Positions 7,321 to 15,586 of a DNA stretch of 33,288 nucleotides are shown in pieces (the first letter of the stretch is position 1; the number at the start of each line of letters is the position of its first letter). Source of the DNA: a virus. Under the pieces are notes generated by a model. That model had not been told where the DNA came from, did no database searches, and saw nothing but the letters and a program-made list of their open reading frames with translations. The stretch covers positions 1 through 33,288 of IMG/VR virus record IMGVR_UViG_3300035703_002023; one strand, written 5' to 3'. The position numbers were made by a program, and so were the translations under genes.

Positions 7321-7342
7321 CGCCAGAGCTAGTGCTCTGGCG
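7321..7342 (-). terminator. Factor-independent terminator after uvsX
   Basis: The stem CGCCAGAGC / GCTCTGGCG (nine pairs, four-base loop) is followed on the minus strand by TTTTACTTT. It lies 31 bases after the recombinase stop. Confidence 0.85.
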
Positions 7343-7373
7343 TCTGCTTACAAAGGATTACTTTATTTGGAAC

Positions 7374-8315
7374 TCATGCATCAAACACTTCGCCCGTTTC
7401 TGTACTAATAACTTGTGCTTCTCCCCACATATCACGGTGGGTGTCTTTGTATTCCTTAATTGCGCTTGGCTCGTTTGGCAGGAAGGCATCAGAAGTAATA
7501 ACAAATTCGCCAGCCATAGCAAGGTCGGTGATGTGATTTTTTTCAACACTGAGCTTTGATACAAGAGCAAAATCAAAATCCTTTCCATCTTTCTTGGCAG
7601 ACAGTTTACCTTTGCCACTCATTTTCCATACGGCACTGGCGCTATACCAGATGGCGTCACCGCCATAAGGCACTAGCTTGCTATGCCCACCAATAAATGT
7701 TGGGGGTTGCGTGTAGGCTTGGTTAAGGATCATAAGCCCTACAAATTTAGGGAAACTATAATTACGTGTTTGGTTAATCTTGCGTTGAACAATTCGCATG
7801 TTTTCACGAATTGCCTTAGCAGCACGCATCATGCTTGCTTTCTTTTCTGTGGTGCCGTCCTCTGCTGTTTTAATTTCATCTTTGGAAGGTAATGAGCCTA
7901 CTGAATCCCAAAGAATAATTGTATCTAGTGGTAATTCGCCCATAGAGACATCGCTGACGATTTTATCAACAAAGGTGAACACTTCTTCAAGCGTGTTGCA
8001 TTCTTCGTTTATAATGCATCCTTCGACGTTTACGCCCATCTTCTCAGCACGGCTCCAATCTACCTTACCTTCAGTCATAATAAATACTGGTAGGATATCT
8101 TGCTTTTGTGCTTGTGCGGCTGCGTGGAATAGTAGCGAAGTTTTACCTGTGTCGCTCTTACCATAGATCTGAGTAATGTGACCTAGTGGAATCCCCGGCA
8201 TGCCAATAACTTCTTGAATGCATTCATCAAGCACGATGTATTTATCTGCTTTCTTTTCTACTTGGTTAATTTCTACTGTTTTTTTGTAAGATGCAAGATC
8301 AAATTTCTTAGCCAT
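7374..8315 (-). CDS. uvsX: UvsX/RecA-like recombinase
   Basis: This 313-residue ATPase forms filaments on single-stranded DNA and pairs strands for recombination-dependent replication and repair. Walker A is visible at 51-60 (YGKSDTGKTS) and Walker B at 131-137 (DTIILWD), followed by SVGSLPSKDE. Further RecA-like blocks are MMRAAKAIRENMRIVQRKIN and FVGLMILNQAY, with PYGGDAIWYSASAVWKM near the C-terminal part of the core. The length is close to RecA (about 350) and a little shorter than T4 UvsX (about 390). The start has GGAGG about nine bases upstream. It follows the single-stranded DNA-binding protein gene after a terminator, so it may be read both by readthrough and from its own promoter. 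Confidence 0.92.
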   Translation of the reverse strand: MAKKFDLASYKKTVEINQVEKKADKYIVLDECIQEVIGMPGIPLGHITQIYGKSDTGKTSLLFHAAAQAQKQDILPVFIMTEGKVDWSRAEKMGVNVEGCIINEECNTLEEVFTFVDKIVSDVSMGELPLDTIILWDSVGSLPSKDEIKTAEDGTTEKKASMMRAAKAIRENMRIVQRKINQTRNYSFPKFVGLMILNQAYTQPPTFIGGHSKLVPYGGDAIWYSASAVWKMSGKGKLSAKKDGKDFDFALVSKLSVEKNHITDLAMAGEFVITSDAFLPNEPSAIKEYKDTHRDMWGEAQVISTETGEVFDA

Positions 8316-8336
8316 TATATTTATCCTCCAAAGAAA

Positions 8337-8368
8337 GTGGGCAGAGAGTATTATACCCCTCTGCCCAC
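8337..8368 (-). terminator. Terminator after the ssDNA-binding protein gene, with TATAAT in its loop
   Basis: A ten-pair stem (GTGGGCAGAG / CTCTGCCCAC) is followed by TTTCTTT on the minus strand, directly before the uvsX ribosome site. The 12-base loop contains TATAAT on the minus strand. Confidence 0.75.
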
Positions 8369-8391
8369 CAACTTTATAGTGTTTTAAGTTG

Positions 8392-9147
8392 TTAGGACAT
8401 TAGGTCAGCGAAAGCCTTATCTACGGCGCTCGTTGATTTGCTGCCCTTCCCGTACTTTGTGGTTTCCTTGCTGTCGGCTTCAGCATCAGCATCGGAGCCA
8501 CTAGCAAGGTACTCATCTAGAATGGCGGCAACCTCATCGCTGGTCTTGCGTTCAAAGGCTTCATCGAAGTTTGGTACGCTGTCTAGAAGCTCTTTGCAGT
8601 CCTCTGCGGAACCTTGGCAGAGCTTGCTGGTCTTACGGGCTGGTGTTAGCTTCGTAGTTGGGAAGCTGGCACCCGGAACCTTATTAGACACTAGCGATAG
8701 ATCAGTGCCGGTTTCTGGGTCGGTAATGTCACCGTAGTCCTCATTAAGGGTTAGAGTGAGTAGATCTTGGTAAACATTCTTCCCAAAGCCCCATAAACGA
8801 ACGCCATCCTTCTCTTCACCGCGAACAACTACTGGTGCAAAGAAGCGCTGGCGGGCTAGGAACTTCTTAGCCATCTTGTTGCTCTCTTCGGTGCCTTCCT
8901 TGTAGAGCTTACTAGCAAAAGCGCAGATAGCGCAGTCTTCACCGTGGTTCTTCTTTGGACAGAGAATACCGCCCTTGCCGATCTCATAGTGAAAGTAGAA
9001 TTCCTTGAATGGATCACCGTCACTGGTTGGTACGACGCGGATGCTATAGGTAGTACCCTCGTCAGGACGCCAGAAGTTGGTCTTACCCCCGCCCTTGTTT
9101 TGTAGTGCAGCTAGCTTGGCCTTCATTTTCTTGATGTCGATACCCAT
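8392..9147 (-). CDS. 32: gp32-like single-stranded DNA-binding protein
   Basis: This 251-residue protein has the T4 gp32 layout. A basic N-terminal segment for cooperativity (MGIDIKKMKAKLAALQNKGG) comes first. The OB-fold core follows, starting FWRPDEGTTYSIRVVPT, with a zinc-binding set C63-x4-H68-x3-C72-x2-C75 (ILCPKKNHGEDCAICAF). The acidic, low-complexity C-terminal tail ends KAFADLMS. The protein covers single-stranded DNA and organises UvsX and replication proteins. It is shorter than T4 gp32 (301). The start follows AAAGGAG. A strong terminator closes the gene, so its transcript can be abundant and separate from uvsX. Confidence 0.88.
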   Translation of the reverse strand: MGIDIKKMKAKLAALQNKGGGKTNFWRPDEGTTYSIRVVPTSDGDPFKEFYFHYEIGKGGILCPKKNHGEDCAICAFASKLYKEGTEESNKMAKKFLARQRFFAPVVVRGEEKDGVRLWGFGKNVYQDLLTLTLNEDYGDITDPETGTDLSLVSNKVPGASFPTTKLTPARKTSKLCQGSAEDCKELLDSVPNFDEAFERKTSDEVAAILDEYLASGSDADAEADSKETTKYGKGSKSTSAVDKAFADLMS

Positions 9148-9192
9148 GTGTATTGCTCCTTTGCAAGTCGGTAAATCTCCCGCTTGCTGTTG

Positions 9193-9429
9193 TTAGGGAA
9201 GAGTATAGTCGAACTCTTCCAGTTTGTCAACCATCATGTTGTGGTTGAAAATGCGAAAATCTTCTTGATCAATATCCCAAACAAGCTCATTGCCTTCTGT
9301 AAGAAGGTGCTTCTTACCAGAAGTAAACTTGCCTTCAAAAAACTTTGAAGGCAGATCACTAATTTTGACAAAGCGCATTCTTCTACGCTCGCCGTTCTTC
9401 TTAATAAATGTTCCGCTGTAAGCCTTCAT
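9193..9429 (-). CDS. Small SH3-like beta-barrel protein (WYL_2/DUF2693 type), 78 aa
   Basis: The sequence MKAYSGTFIKKNGERRRMRF, then DLP, then ELVWDIDQEDFRIFNHN and VDKLEEFDY, matches a short family of T4-like and cyanophage proteins annotated as SH3 beta-barrel folds. Their role is unknown. I chose the ATG at 9429 because of GAGGA just upstream; an in-frame start at 9477 would overlap the preceding gene. It lies 31 bases after the tubulin-like gene and 45 before the ssDNA-binding protein start. Confidence 0.72.
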   Translation of the reverse strand: MKAYSGTFIKKNGERRRMRFVKISDLPSKFFEGKFTSGKKHLLTEGNELVWDIDQEDFRIFNHNMMVDKLEEFDYTLP

Positions 9430-9460
9430 GCTGTCCTCTATTTTGATTACATTAGCATCT

Positions 9461-10288
9461 CTAACCCACGCTGTCAACAGTCTGTATAAAGTTTGTTTGG
9501 GCTATAAAATAAGAAAAAATATCAGCGTGTTTTGTTGAATGAATTTGATAAGATGAATGCTCTTCTGCTGCTTTTTCTTTAATTAGCTTAAAGAGCTTGC
9601 CGTCAGTTTTTAACACCGCTTCAGGAATTGCATGATAATAGCATTTATACGCAATGTTTTGAAGATTAAAAAAAAGAGTTTCGTTGTTATTTTTCAAATC
9701 ATAAATTCCTAAAGTACAAATACGATATATGTCTTTAGGCGGCTCTTTGTTTTCCACTACTGATTCTGTATTATTGAATACATTAAAGTAGTGTATAGCG
9801 TTTACAATTAATTCATTTAATTTATTGTTATATTCTAGTATTGGGACATCGCCTGTCAAACTTTCTATGACTACATTATCAACAATAAATAATTTAGCAA
9901 ACAAACCAGACCTAGTATATTCTTGTAGCACGTTAAAAACTAGCCTATCTTGCAAAAAACCAGTCTTTGTTAGGCTTTTGGCGTATGGCTTAATATACAA
10001 AATATTAATATTACAATGCGACAGTTGCTTTAAAATTTGTAGCGTAGCGCCGCTGATTTTTCCGCCGCCGCCTACAATAAAAAGAATATCCCCCTCTATG
10101 GCTTTGAAAAAATCAGTCATGTCTGGCACTGCTTGCTCATACTCTTCTGGAGTATTTTTGTAATTTAACGGAAACGAGTTTTCGCCTTTTATGCCAACAT
10201 CAATTTTAAAAACATCATATTGAGGAAATTTTGAAAATTGATCAGCAATTTTGCAACCAGCAGAACCAAGACCAATAACTGTGTCCAT
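9461..10288 (-). CDS. Putative tubulin/FtsZ-like GTPase-fold protein, 275 aa
   Basis: The N-terminus MDTVIGLGSAGCKIADQF matches the first nucleotide-binding loop of FtsZ/tubulins (VIGVGGGGGNAV in FtsZ). Residues 66-81 (GDILFIVGGGGKISGA) fall where the GGGTGTG signature loop lies, and LFIVDNVVIESL (133-144) followed by NNKLNEL (154-160) match the FtsZ strand and N-x-x-D/N-x-L region. The protein lacks a clear synergy-loop acid that I can place, and the second half is divergent, so GTP hydrolysis is uncertain. Phage tubulins (PhuZ, TubZ) form filaments that position replicating DNA or a nucleus-like compartment. Its start is one base after the polymerase stop, so the two are co-translated. It may instead be a related Rossmann protein. 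Confidence 0.6.
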   Translation of the reverse strand: MDTVIGLGSAGCKIADQFSKFPQYDVFKIDVGIKGENSFPLNYKNTPEEYEQAVPDMTDFFKAIEGDILFIVGGGGKISGATLQILKQLSHCNINILYIKPYAKSLTKTGFLQDRLVFNVLQEYTRSGLFAKLFIVDNVVIESLTGDVPILEYNNKLNELIVNAIHYFNVFNNTESVVENKEPPKDIYRICTLGIYDLKNNNETLFFNLQNIAYKCYYHAIPEAVLKTDGKLFKLIKEKAAEEHSSYQIHSTKHADIFSYFIAQTNFIQTVDSVG

Positions 10289-10289
10289 T

Positions 10290-11495
10290 TTATACCTTTA
10301 TCTTAACTTTTTTCATATTACCGTAATCGCTACCAATTTTTACATTAGCTGGAAAATTACCCCATTGAGTGTCGCTAAAAGTCTTTATGATCCTTGGTAG
10401 CAAATGTTTATCTTCTTCTGCTAAATCTATCACAAAACAATCATGCACTAGGAAACCAATAAAGCTTTTTTTACCTTGTAATAAATTATCTACTTTTAGA
10501 ACCTGCCTGTGCATTAAGTCTATTAGTGTGCTTTGATTCAAATAAGAAATTGCGTGATGTTCATCTGCCAAAATATGCCTTTGAAAAGGGGTGTGTACTA
10601 CTCCATCAACCCAATACATATTTTTAAGAGCGGCTTTGTTATAATGAGCATCAAGTTCTGCGTCATATTTGACCGCTAATTTAGCATGGGAATTATAAAG
10701 CCAAGAAGTTGCAGTTTGTTTTGCATCAGTTCTGTTCAACTCGCCTCGAAAGATATTTTTTGCACTCCATTCGTGAAGATCGCCTTCGATTTGTTCTTTG
10801 TTAAGAAGAGCCATTGCTGTGCGTAATTCGGCAGCATTCATATCTAGTTCAACAAACCAATCATTAGTCGGTTGTATAACGCTACGCAGATTTTTATTTA
10901 TATTTAGGATTGGGAAGCTATCTTCACTTACTGTTAAACGACCAGTAACACTGCCAAACATATTGTAGTCTATTTTTGTTTGGCCTCTGTTAATCTTTTC
11001 CCATAACTTTTTACCTTGAATATCCCAAAGCTTTTCGCTAAGCCAGCTACGATTAAGTTGTAGTTCCCTTGTGCGAATATCCCCAACAAGTTCACTGAAT
11101 TCTTTATAGAAATCATATTGGGATGGTTTTTGATGTGTTGTAAAAACGTGCTCAGTGATTTTGTTTTTTGCATCGTAATATTCTTTTAGGTAACGCTCGG
11201 GTACTAGATCAAAAAGACAGTTTTCATTTAATGAAACTTTTGCTTCTATAAAGCTATTAATAAACGCTTTTAGCTTAGCGTTAACGCGATTCCATTCATC
11301 GCGTAGTTCAAGCGGACAGCACTCATCTAGTGTTTTGCCTGCTGCATAAAGTTGGGCATACTGAATATCTTTGCCACGCAAAATAGAAGTATAGCTCCAT
11401 GTTTTGTGCAATTCTTCAATTAAAGAATTATAGATAACTTCGCCGTCTTTATAGAATCCAACACATTCGCCTTTTACATCTAGTACCTGAAACAT
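10290..11495 (-). CDS. Minimal family A DNA polymerase (palm/fingers only)
   Basis: This 401-residue protein shows the family A motifs in order. First comes GSVTGRLT (181-188), followed by PILNINKNLR. Motif A is WFVELDMNAAELR (213-225) with catalytic D218 and E223. Motif B is R255-x3-K259-x7-Y267 (NRTDAKQTATSWLYNS), and YLNQSTLIDLMHR (318-330) corresponds to the QGTAAD helix. Motif C is FLVHDCFVIDL (348-358) with H351 and D352; the usual Glu after it is Cys353. No 3'-5' proofreading or 5' nuclease domain is present; the first 170 residues are unrecognised. It is far smaller than Pol I (928) or T7 polymerase (704). It follows structural genes in the tail operon and is followed after one base by the tubulin-like gene. 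Whether it is the replicase, an accessory polymerase, or part of a split enzyme is open. Confidence 0.82.
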   Translation of the reverse strand: MFQVLDVKGECVGFYKDGEVIYNSLIEELHKTWSYTSILRGKDIQYAQLYAAGKTLDECCPLELRDEWNRVNAKLKAFINSFIEAKVSLNENCLFDLVPERYLKEYYDAKNKITEHVFTTHQKPSQYDFYKEFSELVGDIRTRELQLNRSWLSEKLWDIQGKKLWEKINRGQTKIDYNMFGSVTGRLTVSEDSFPILNINKNLRSVIQPTNDWFVELDMNAAELRTAMALLNKEQIEGDLHEWSAKNIFRGELNRTDAKQTATSWLYNSHAKLAVKYDAELDAHYNKAALKNMYWVDGVVHTPFQRHILADEHHAISYLNQSTLIDLMHRQVLKVDNLLQGKKSFIGFLVHDCFVIDLAEEDKHLLPRIIKTFSDTQWGNFPANVKIGSDYGNMKKVKIKV

Positions 11496-11503
11496 GCATA
11501 CCT

Positions 11504-12760
11504 CTAAAAATTTATTCCTTCGGCTGCGGAAGGGCGACTCTGCGAAGACACTATCTTAATGGCTTCATCTGGGCTTGTCAAGATAGTTTTTTGTTGCTTG
11601 CCTCTGCTTGATAATTCTTGCATTTTTCTATCGACATAGTCAAGCATCACATCTTGACCGGAGTAAGCGTTTAATTTTATAGACTCATTATAAATGATTT
11701 CAAAATTGTTTTGTGTCATAGAAATTGCAAATTCATAAACTTTAATGAATAGATATAATCTAATAAGCCAGTTTATATTATAATTCTTGTCAAAACTTTC
11801 AACGTCTATTTGGTTATAGCTATTTATTTCTGCAAACAAAGAGGAACAGCCAGCCATTTGGCTTTGTTCAGTTGAAAAGTTTTCCTTATTCGCATAAGTA
11901 TTCCAAAAGCTGACTATGTCATTTTTTAGTATTTCTAAGTCTGAATAGTAGGCCACATGATAACATGTGCTCAGAACCTCGTCAACGTTTTCCAAATTAT
12001 ATCTACGATAATAATCTTTCATAACTGGCGATTCTAAATCAGCTATAAGCCTCCAAGGAATATTTTTATCAATTAAAAAACCAAAACGTTTTGCATTTTC
12101 AAGAAAAACATCAAAGTTAGGATCGCTAATAAATTTATCGGCTTTAATTTTTGTATCTGTATAAGATGTATAATCAGCAATATCAATCGTGAGCCCGCTT
12201 ATTGTTGGGCTGCAAAGACGACTTTTTATAAAGGAGCTACGCATGATTGGCGAATACGGAGCGATCAAGCGTACAAAAGATATAAAAACTTTAACAAAAT
12301 CGTCAAAACCTTTGATAGAGGATATTCTTGTCGGTGTTAAATAGGTTGAAAAGAATATGTTAAATAAATTGTTTAAATAATCAACATAAATAACGTCTAA
12401 ATCTTTACCAGTGCTAACAATGTTTAAATTTACATACGTAGAGGCGTTTGTATCAAATTTATTATTTAATAAAAAACTTTTATGATATCTTTTTAAATCC
12501 TGAAAAGCATCAACAACAAAGAATAAGTTTTTATGGATTGTGTTATTGTCGTTTGTATTAAACTGTAGAGCGGATTGCTTTGGATAAATTGCTCTATTTT
12601 GTTTGTCTATTATGCCATAAAACTTGTTTTCCTTCCAGCTATCGAATTGATATGGATAATATTCTTTTTGCAATACATAATCTTCAAAAAATTTATTAAT
12701 ATTATAATCATCAATAACTTTATTTATCTTTACGCTTTCTATAATTTTTTGATTGCTCAT
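11504..12760 (-). CDS. T4-like virion structural protein, 418 aa
   Basis: I recognise only general similarity to structural proteins of T4-like marine phages, notably the block NIPWRLIADLESPVM. The protein is Asn/Tyr/Phe-rich and alpha-helical in appearance, with no signal peptide or catalytic motif. Its ATG shares a base with the stop of the 941-residue gene (TAATG), and the polymerase starts eight bases after it. Position in the tail/baseplate operon argues for a baseplate or neck part. Confidence 0.62.
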   Translation of the reverse strand: MSNQKIIESVKINKVIDDYNINKFFEDYVLQKEYYPYQFDSWKENKFYGIIDKQNRAIYPKQSALQFNTNDNNTIHKNLFFVVDAFQDLKRYHKSFLLNNKFDTNASTYVNLNIVSTGKDLDVIYVDYLNNLFNIFFSTYLTPTRISSIKGFDDFVKVFISFVRLIAPYSPIMRSSFIKSRLCSPTISGLTIDIADYTSYTDTKIKADKFISDPNFDVFLENAKRFGFLIDKNIPWRLIADLESPVMKDYYRRYNLENVDEVLSTCYHVAYYSDLEILKNDIVSFWNTYANKENFSTEQSQMAGCSSLFAEINSYNQIDVESFDKNYNINWLIRLYLFIKVYEFAISMTQNNFEIIYNESIKLNAYSGQDVMLDYVDRKMQELSSRGKQQKTILTSPDEAIKIVSSQSRPSAAEGINF

Positions 12761-15585
12761 TATTCTTCACCTTGCGCCGCTGGCTCCCCATCTATAGGTT
12801 GTGGGTCTGTGCATAGATTTGTTAAATCTTGAGCCGTAAATGGTTTATTGCCGTTCATGTGCGGGACTAAACCATCCCCGTAGGTTATTAATTGGCCTAC
12901 AAGATCACATTTGCTTTTTTCATTTGGGAATGAAGGAGCGTTATTGTTGTCAAGCAACTGAAAATTATATTCAAAAGAAGAATTTTTTATTAAATAAAGT
13001 CCACTATATCCAAACGTATCAACAGTGTCTAAAGAGCCATTCCGTTTATCTGGTGGCGCTACAAACATAAAAGAAGAAACGTCTAGAAAAAAGAAAATGT
13101 ATGGCTTATAAGAACCATTTATGACATATGGTAAACGTAAAAGAGCGCTATTATCTATCGTTTGACCTGTCATTAAGTTAGGATTATCTTTCCTAGAAAA
13201 ATGTAAATTTTTATTTATTAATATGCTTCCGTATGCATCTATCGCTTTTGTACGCAAACATGGCATTTGATATTTAGAAGTTATAAATTCTTGAAATAAT
13301 TGACTAGTATTAGGTTGGCCAGTTCTATTGCGAAACCGCCAATCATCATATTCTGCATAAAAATTATAATATTTTATTTCCTCATCGGCCATTATTGTAT
13401 AAATTTTTTTTAATTTGCGATTTTGCTGCTTTGCCGGTTCCAAATTTTTACTAAGTATAAGTTTTTTCTTTAAATCGTTATATTTGGTATCATCAATAAT
13501 ATCGTCTTCAACAACGTCTAAAAAGTCTTTAACTTTTTTTTCATCTACAAGATGTACACTTGTTACCACGTTTGTGGGGATAAGATCTTTTATGACACCG
13601 CTTACAACACCATCTTGTAAAACTGTTTCTTTTAGAAATGTATCAACTAACTCGCGTAAAAATACTTCGCTGTTATAATTGTAGCCTTCTCGTTGAACAA
13701 TTTTTGTATTCAAAAACTGTAAAAGCTTATAATAATCTATAGGTACATAATAATAGTTTAAAAATATAGAATTAAAATTTGAATCTTGTGGTATTGTTTT
13801 GCCGCCGATTACTATATTTATGTCTTCCGCTCCCGGTAAAGAATTTATTAAACTTATAAGCTGACCGAAAAAAACAAACTGGATAGTAACATCTTGTCCC
13901 GTCTCTTTTATAGTTCTGCCTTTTTCTATGTAATCGCCCACTGATTTAGAGACAGCTGCTCCGTCTTGCGTAAGAGCCTCAAGAAGTCTTTTATTACCTA
14001 AAACAACATCTAGGTATTGATCATTTTTGGCTTTTAGCTTATCTATTTTAGTTGGAAAGGTCGATCTCAATAACACTACACCTTTATTTATAACTTGACC
14101 GCCGTCATTTGCAGCCTGAAAAGCAGAAATAGCCGCATTTGCTCCAACCGTCGCAAGAACGGATGTACCGCCAGAAGCAAACCCTAAAGTAGAAGCTAAA
14201 ACACCTAATCCTACGCTTGTTTCAAAATTACCAGAAAATGTTTTTAAAAAAGAATCAAAAAATTGTGACTGTTCATATTGAACGATATGGCTTGAGTCAA
14301 CGCTAAATTGATAGATATCAAGTTTATTTACAATAGTTCTGAAAAGATTTATTGAAAACTCACCAGATAATTTTTTTATTTTTTCTCGTATGCTTATTAT
14401 CGCTTCATTTACCTGCTCAGTAAATTTGGAATTAGAACTGTTTGGGTTTATCTCATTTGTAAAAAGTCTATTTGGATTTGCAATAAGTTTTTTTACATCT
14501 TTGCCTTCTTTTTTACATTTTATGGCTAATTCAAGATTTTGTATTGTTTTATTATATTGCGATATAGCAGAGGAAAAAATACTAAAAATATCGTCTTTTT
14601 TTGTTTTTTTTATTGTAGAAGCAAATTCAAATTGTGCGCCTACTCTGCTCTCTGTATTCAATAATAAAGAAAATAAATTATTGCTAACAGTTGGCGTATT
14701 AGGATCTTTATTTTGATTAGTCTCCGGGTCTGCTTCATAAGCAATAAAATCTATGATTAATTCGCTATCAAAAGGCTTTAGTGTTGATTCACCGCTTTTA
14801 AAAATATTTATAGAGTGCTTATGAAAAGTAAGATGATAGTTTTTATGTATTTGTTTAATATTATCTAACGCGCTAACTGTTTGTTTAAAATAATCATTAG
14901 CGCCGGGGGACATATCTAACACTTGATTTAATATTAAACCGTTGCCTGTTTTACTTTCTAAAATTTTATTAGAAATATTTTTCGGAACTCTTTTATCATA
15001 ATAGGGATATAATAAGTTTAAAACTGAAATATTTTCTGCTGGAGCTTCTGGACTAGTAATGTTAGTGCCAACTATAACATTTTCTTTTAAATCTTCAAAA
15101 AAATTAAATGCTATATGAAAAGTGACTTGAAAATTTGATTTAGCCGTAAAAGCGTCTTTTGATTTATTAACTATTGTAATTTTGTGAAAAACAAATTTAC
15201 CCCCAAACCCATCTGGATTACTATTTGCGGCTTGGTTTAGCTGATCAATGTTGAAAGAGTATCTAGTATTATTTTTAGTAAATATAATATTGTGATTTAT
15301 TGTATAAGAGCCGTTTATAAAATAATTATCACGTTTTGGGTCGGAAAATAACTCTATAGCCGATTCTGATGTCGGGGCCATATTAGCAGATAACAATTCA
15401 TGTTGCCTTGCTATTATTGTAGCTGCTTCTTTTTTATTTAATGCAGGGCTTCTTTTGTTTGCTAATAATTTAATTTTTGGTTCTTGAGCCGGTTTTATTG
15501 TATTGTCGTTTTTAACTTTATCATAAATTTTATCAGCATTTATAAATAAATATTTTTGTAAAATGTTATCATCAAGTTTAGCCAT
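12760..15585 (-). CDS. Large virion/baseplate protein, 941 aa
   Basis: This very large protein of unknown family lies between the gp53-like wedge gene and another structural gene. It begins helical (ILQKYLFINADKIYDK) and contains beta-rich stretches. It has one hydrophobic Gly/Ala-rich segment near its middle (GLGVLASTLGFASGGTSVLA). The C-terminal third is aromatic and Asn-rich, with LVGQLITYGDGLVPH. The hydrophobic segment could insert in a membrane during injection or be a buried hub. It starts one base after the upstream stop. A baseplate hub/spike-associated role is inferred from position only; no lysozyme or peptidase motif was seen. Confidence 0.65.
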   Translation of the reverse strand: MAKLDDNILQKYLFINADKIYDKVKNDNTIKPAQEPKIKLLANKRSPALNKKEAATIIARQHELLSANMAPTSESAIELFSDPKRDNYFINGSYTINHNIIFTKNNTRYSFNIDQLNQAANSNPDGFGGKFVFHKITIVNKSKDAFTAKSNFQVTFHIAFNFFEDLKENVIVGTNITSPEAPAENISVLNLLYPYYDKRVPKNISNKILESKTGNGLILNQVLDMSPGANDYFKQTVSALDNIKQIHKNYHLTFHKHSINIFKSGESTLKPFDSELIIDFIAYEADPETNQNKDPNTPTVSNNLFSLLLNTESRVGAQFEFASTIKKTKKDDIFSIFSSAISQYNKTIQNLELAIKCKKEGKDVKKLIANPNRLFTNEINPNSSNSKFTEQVNEAIISIREKIKKLSGEFSINLFRTIVNKLDIYQFSVDSSHIVQYEQSQFFDSFLKTFSGNFETSVGLGVLASTLGFASGGTSVLATVGANAAISAFQAANDGGQVINKGVVLLRSTFPTKIDKLKAKNDQYLDVVLGNKRLLEALTQDGAAVSKSVGDYIEKGRTIKETGQDVTIQFVFFGQLISLINSLPGAEDINIVIGGKTIPQDSNFNSIFLNYYYVPIDYYKLLQFLNTKIVQREGYNYNSEVFLRELVDTFLKETVLQDGVVSGVIKDLIPTNVVTSVHLVDEKKVKDFLDVVEDDIIDDTKYNDLKKKLILSKNLEPAKQQNRKLKKIYTIMADEEIKYYNFYAEYDDWRFRNRTGQPNTSQLFQEFITSKYQMPCLRTKAIDAYGSILINKNLHFSRKDNPNLMTGQTIDNSALLRLPYVINGSYKPYIFFFLDVSSFMFVAPPDKRNGSLDTVDTFGYSGLYLIKNSSFEYNFQLLDNNNAPSFPNEKSKCDLVGQLITYGDGLVPHMNGNKPFTAQDLTNLCTDPQPIDGEPAAQGEE

Positions 15586-15586
15586 G

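Noticed and set aside
9148-9192. GCAAG / CTTGC inverted repeat before the ssDNA-binding protein gene
   Set aside because: Five base pairs with a long loop and no T run; probably chance.
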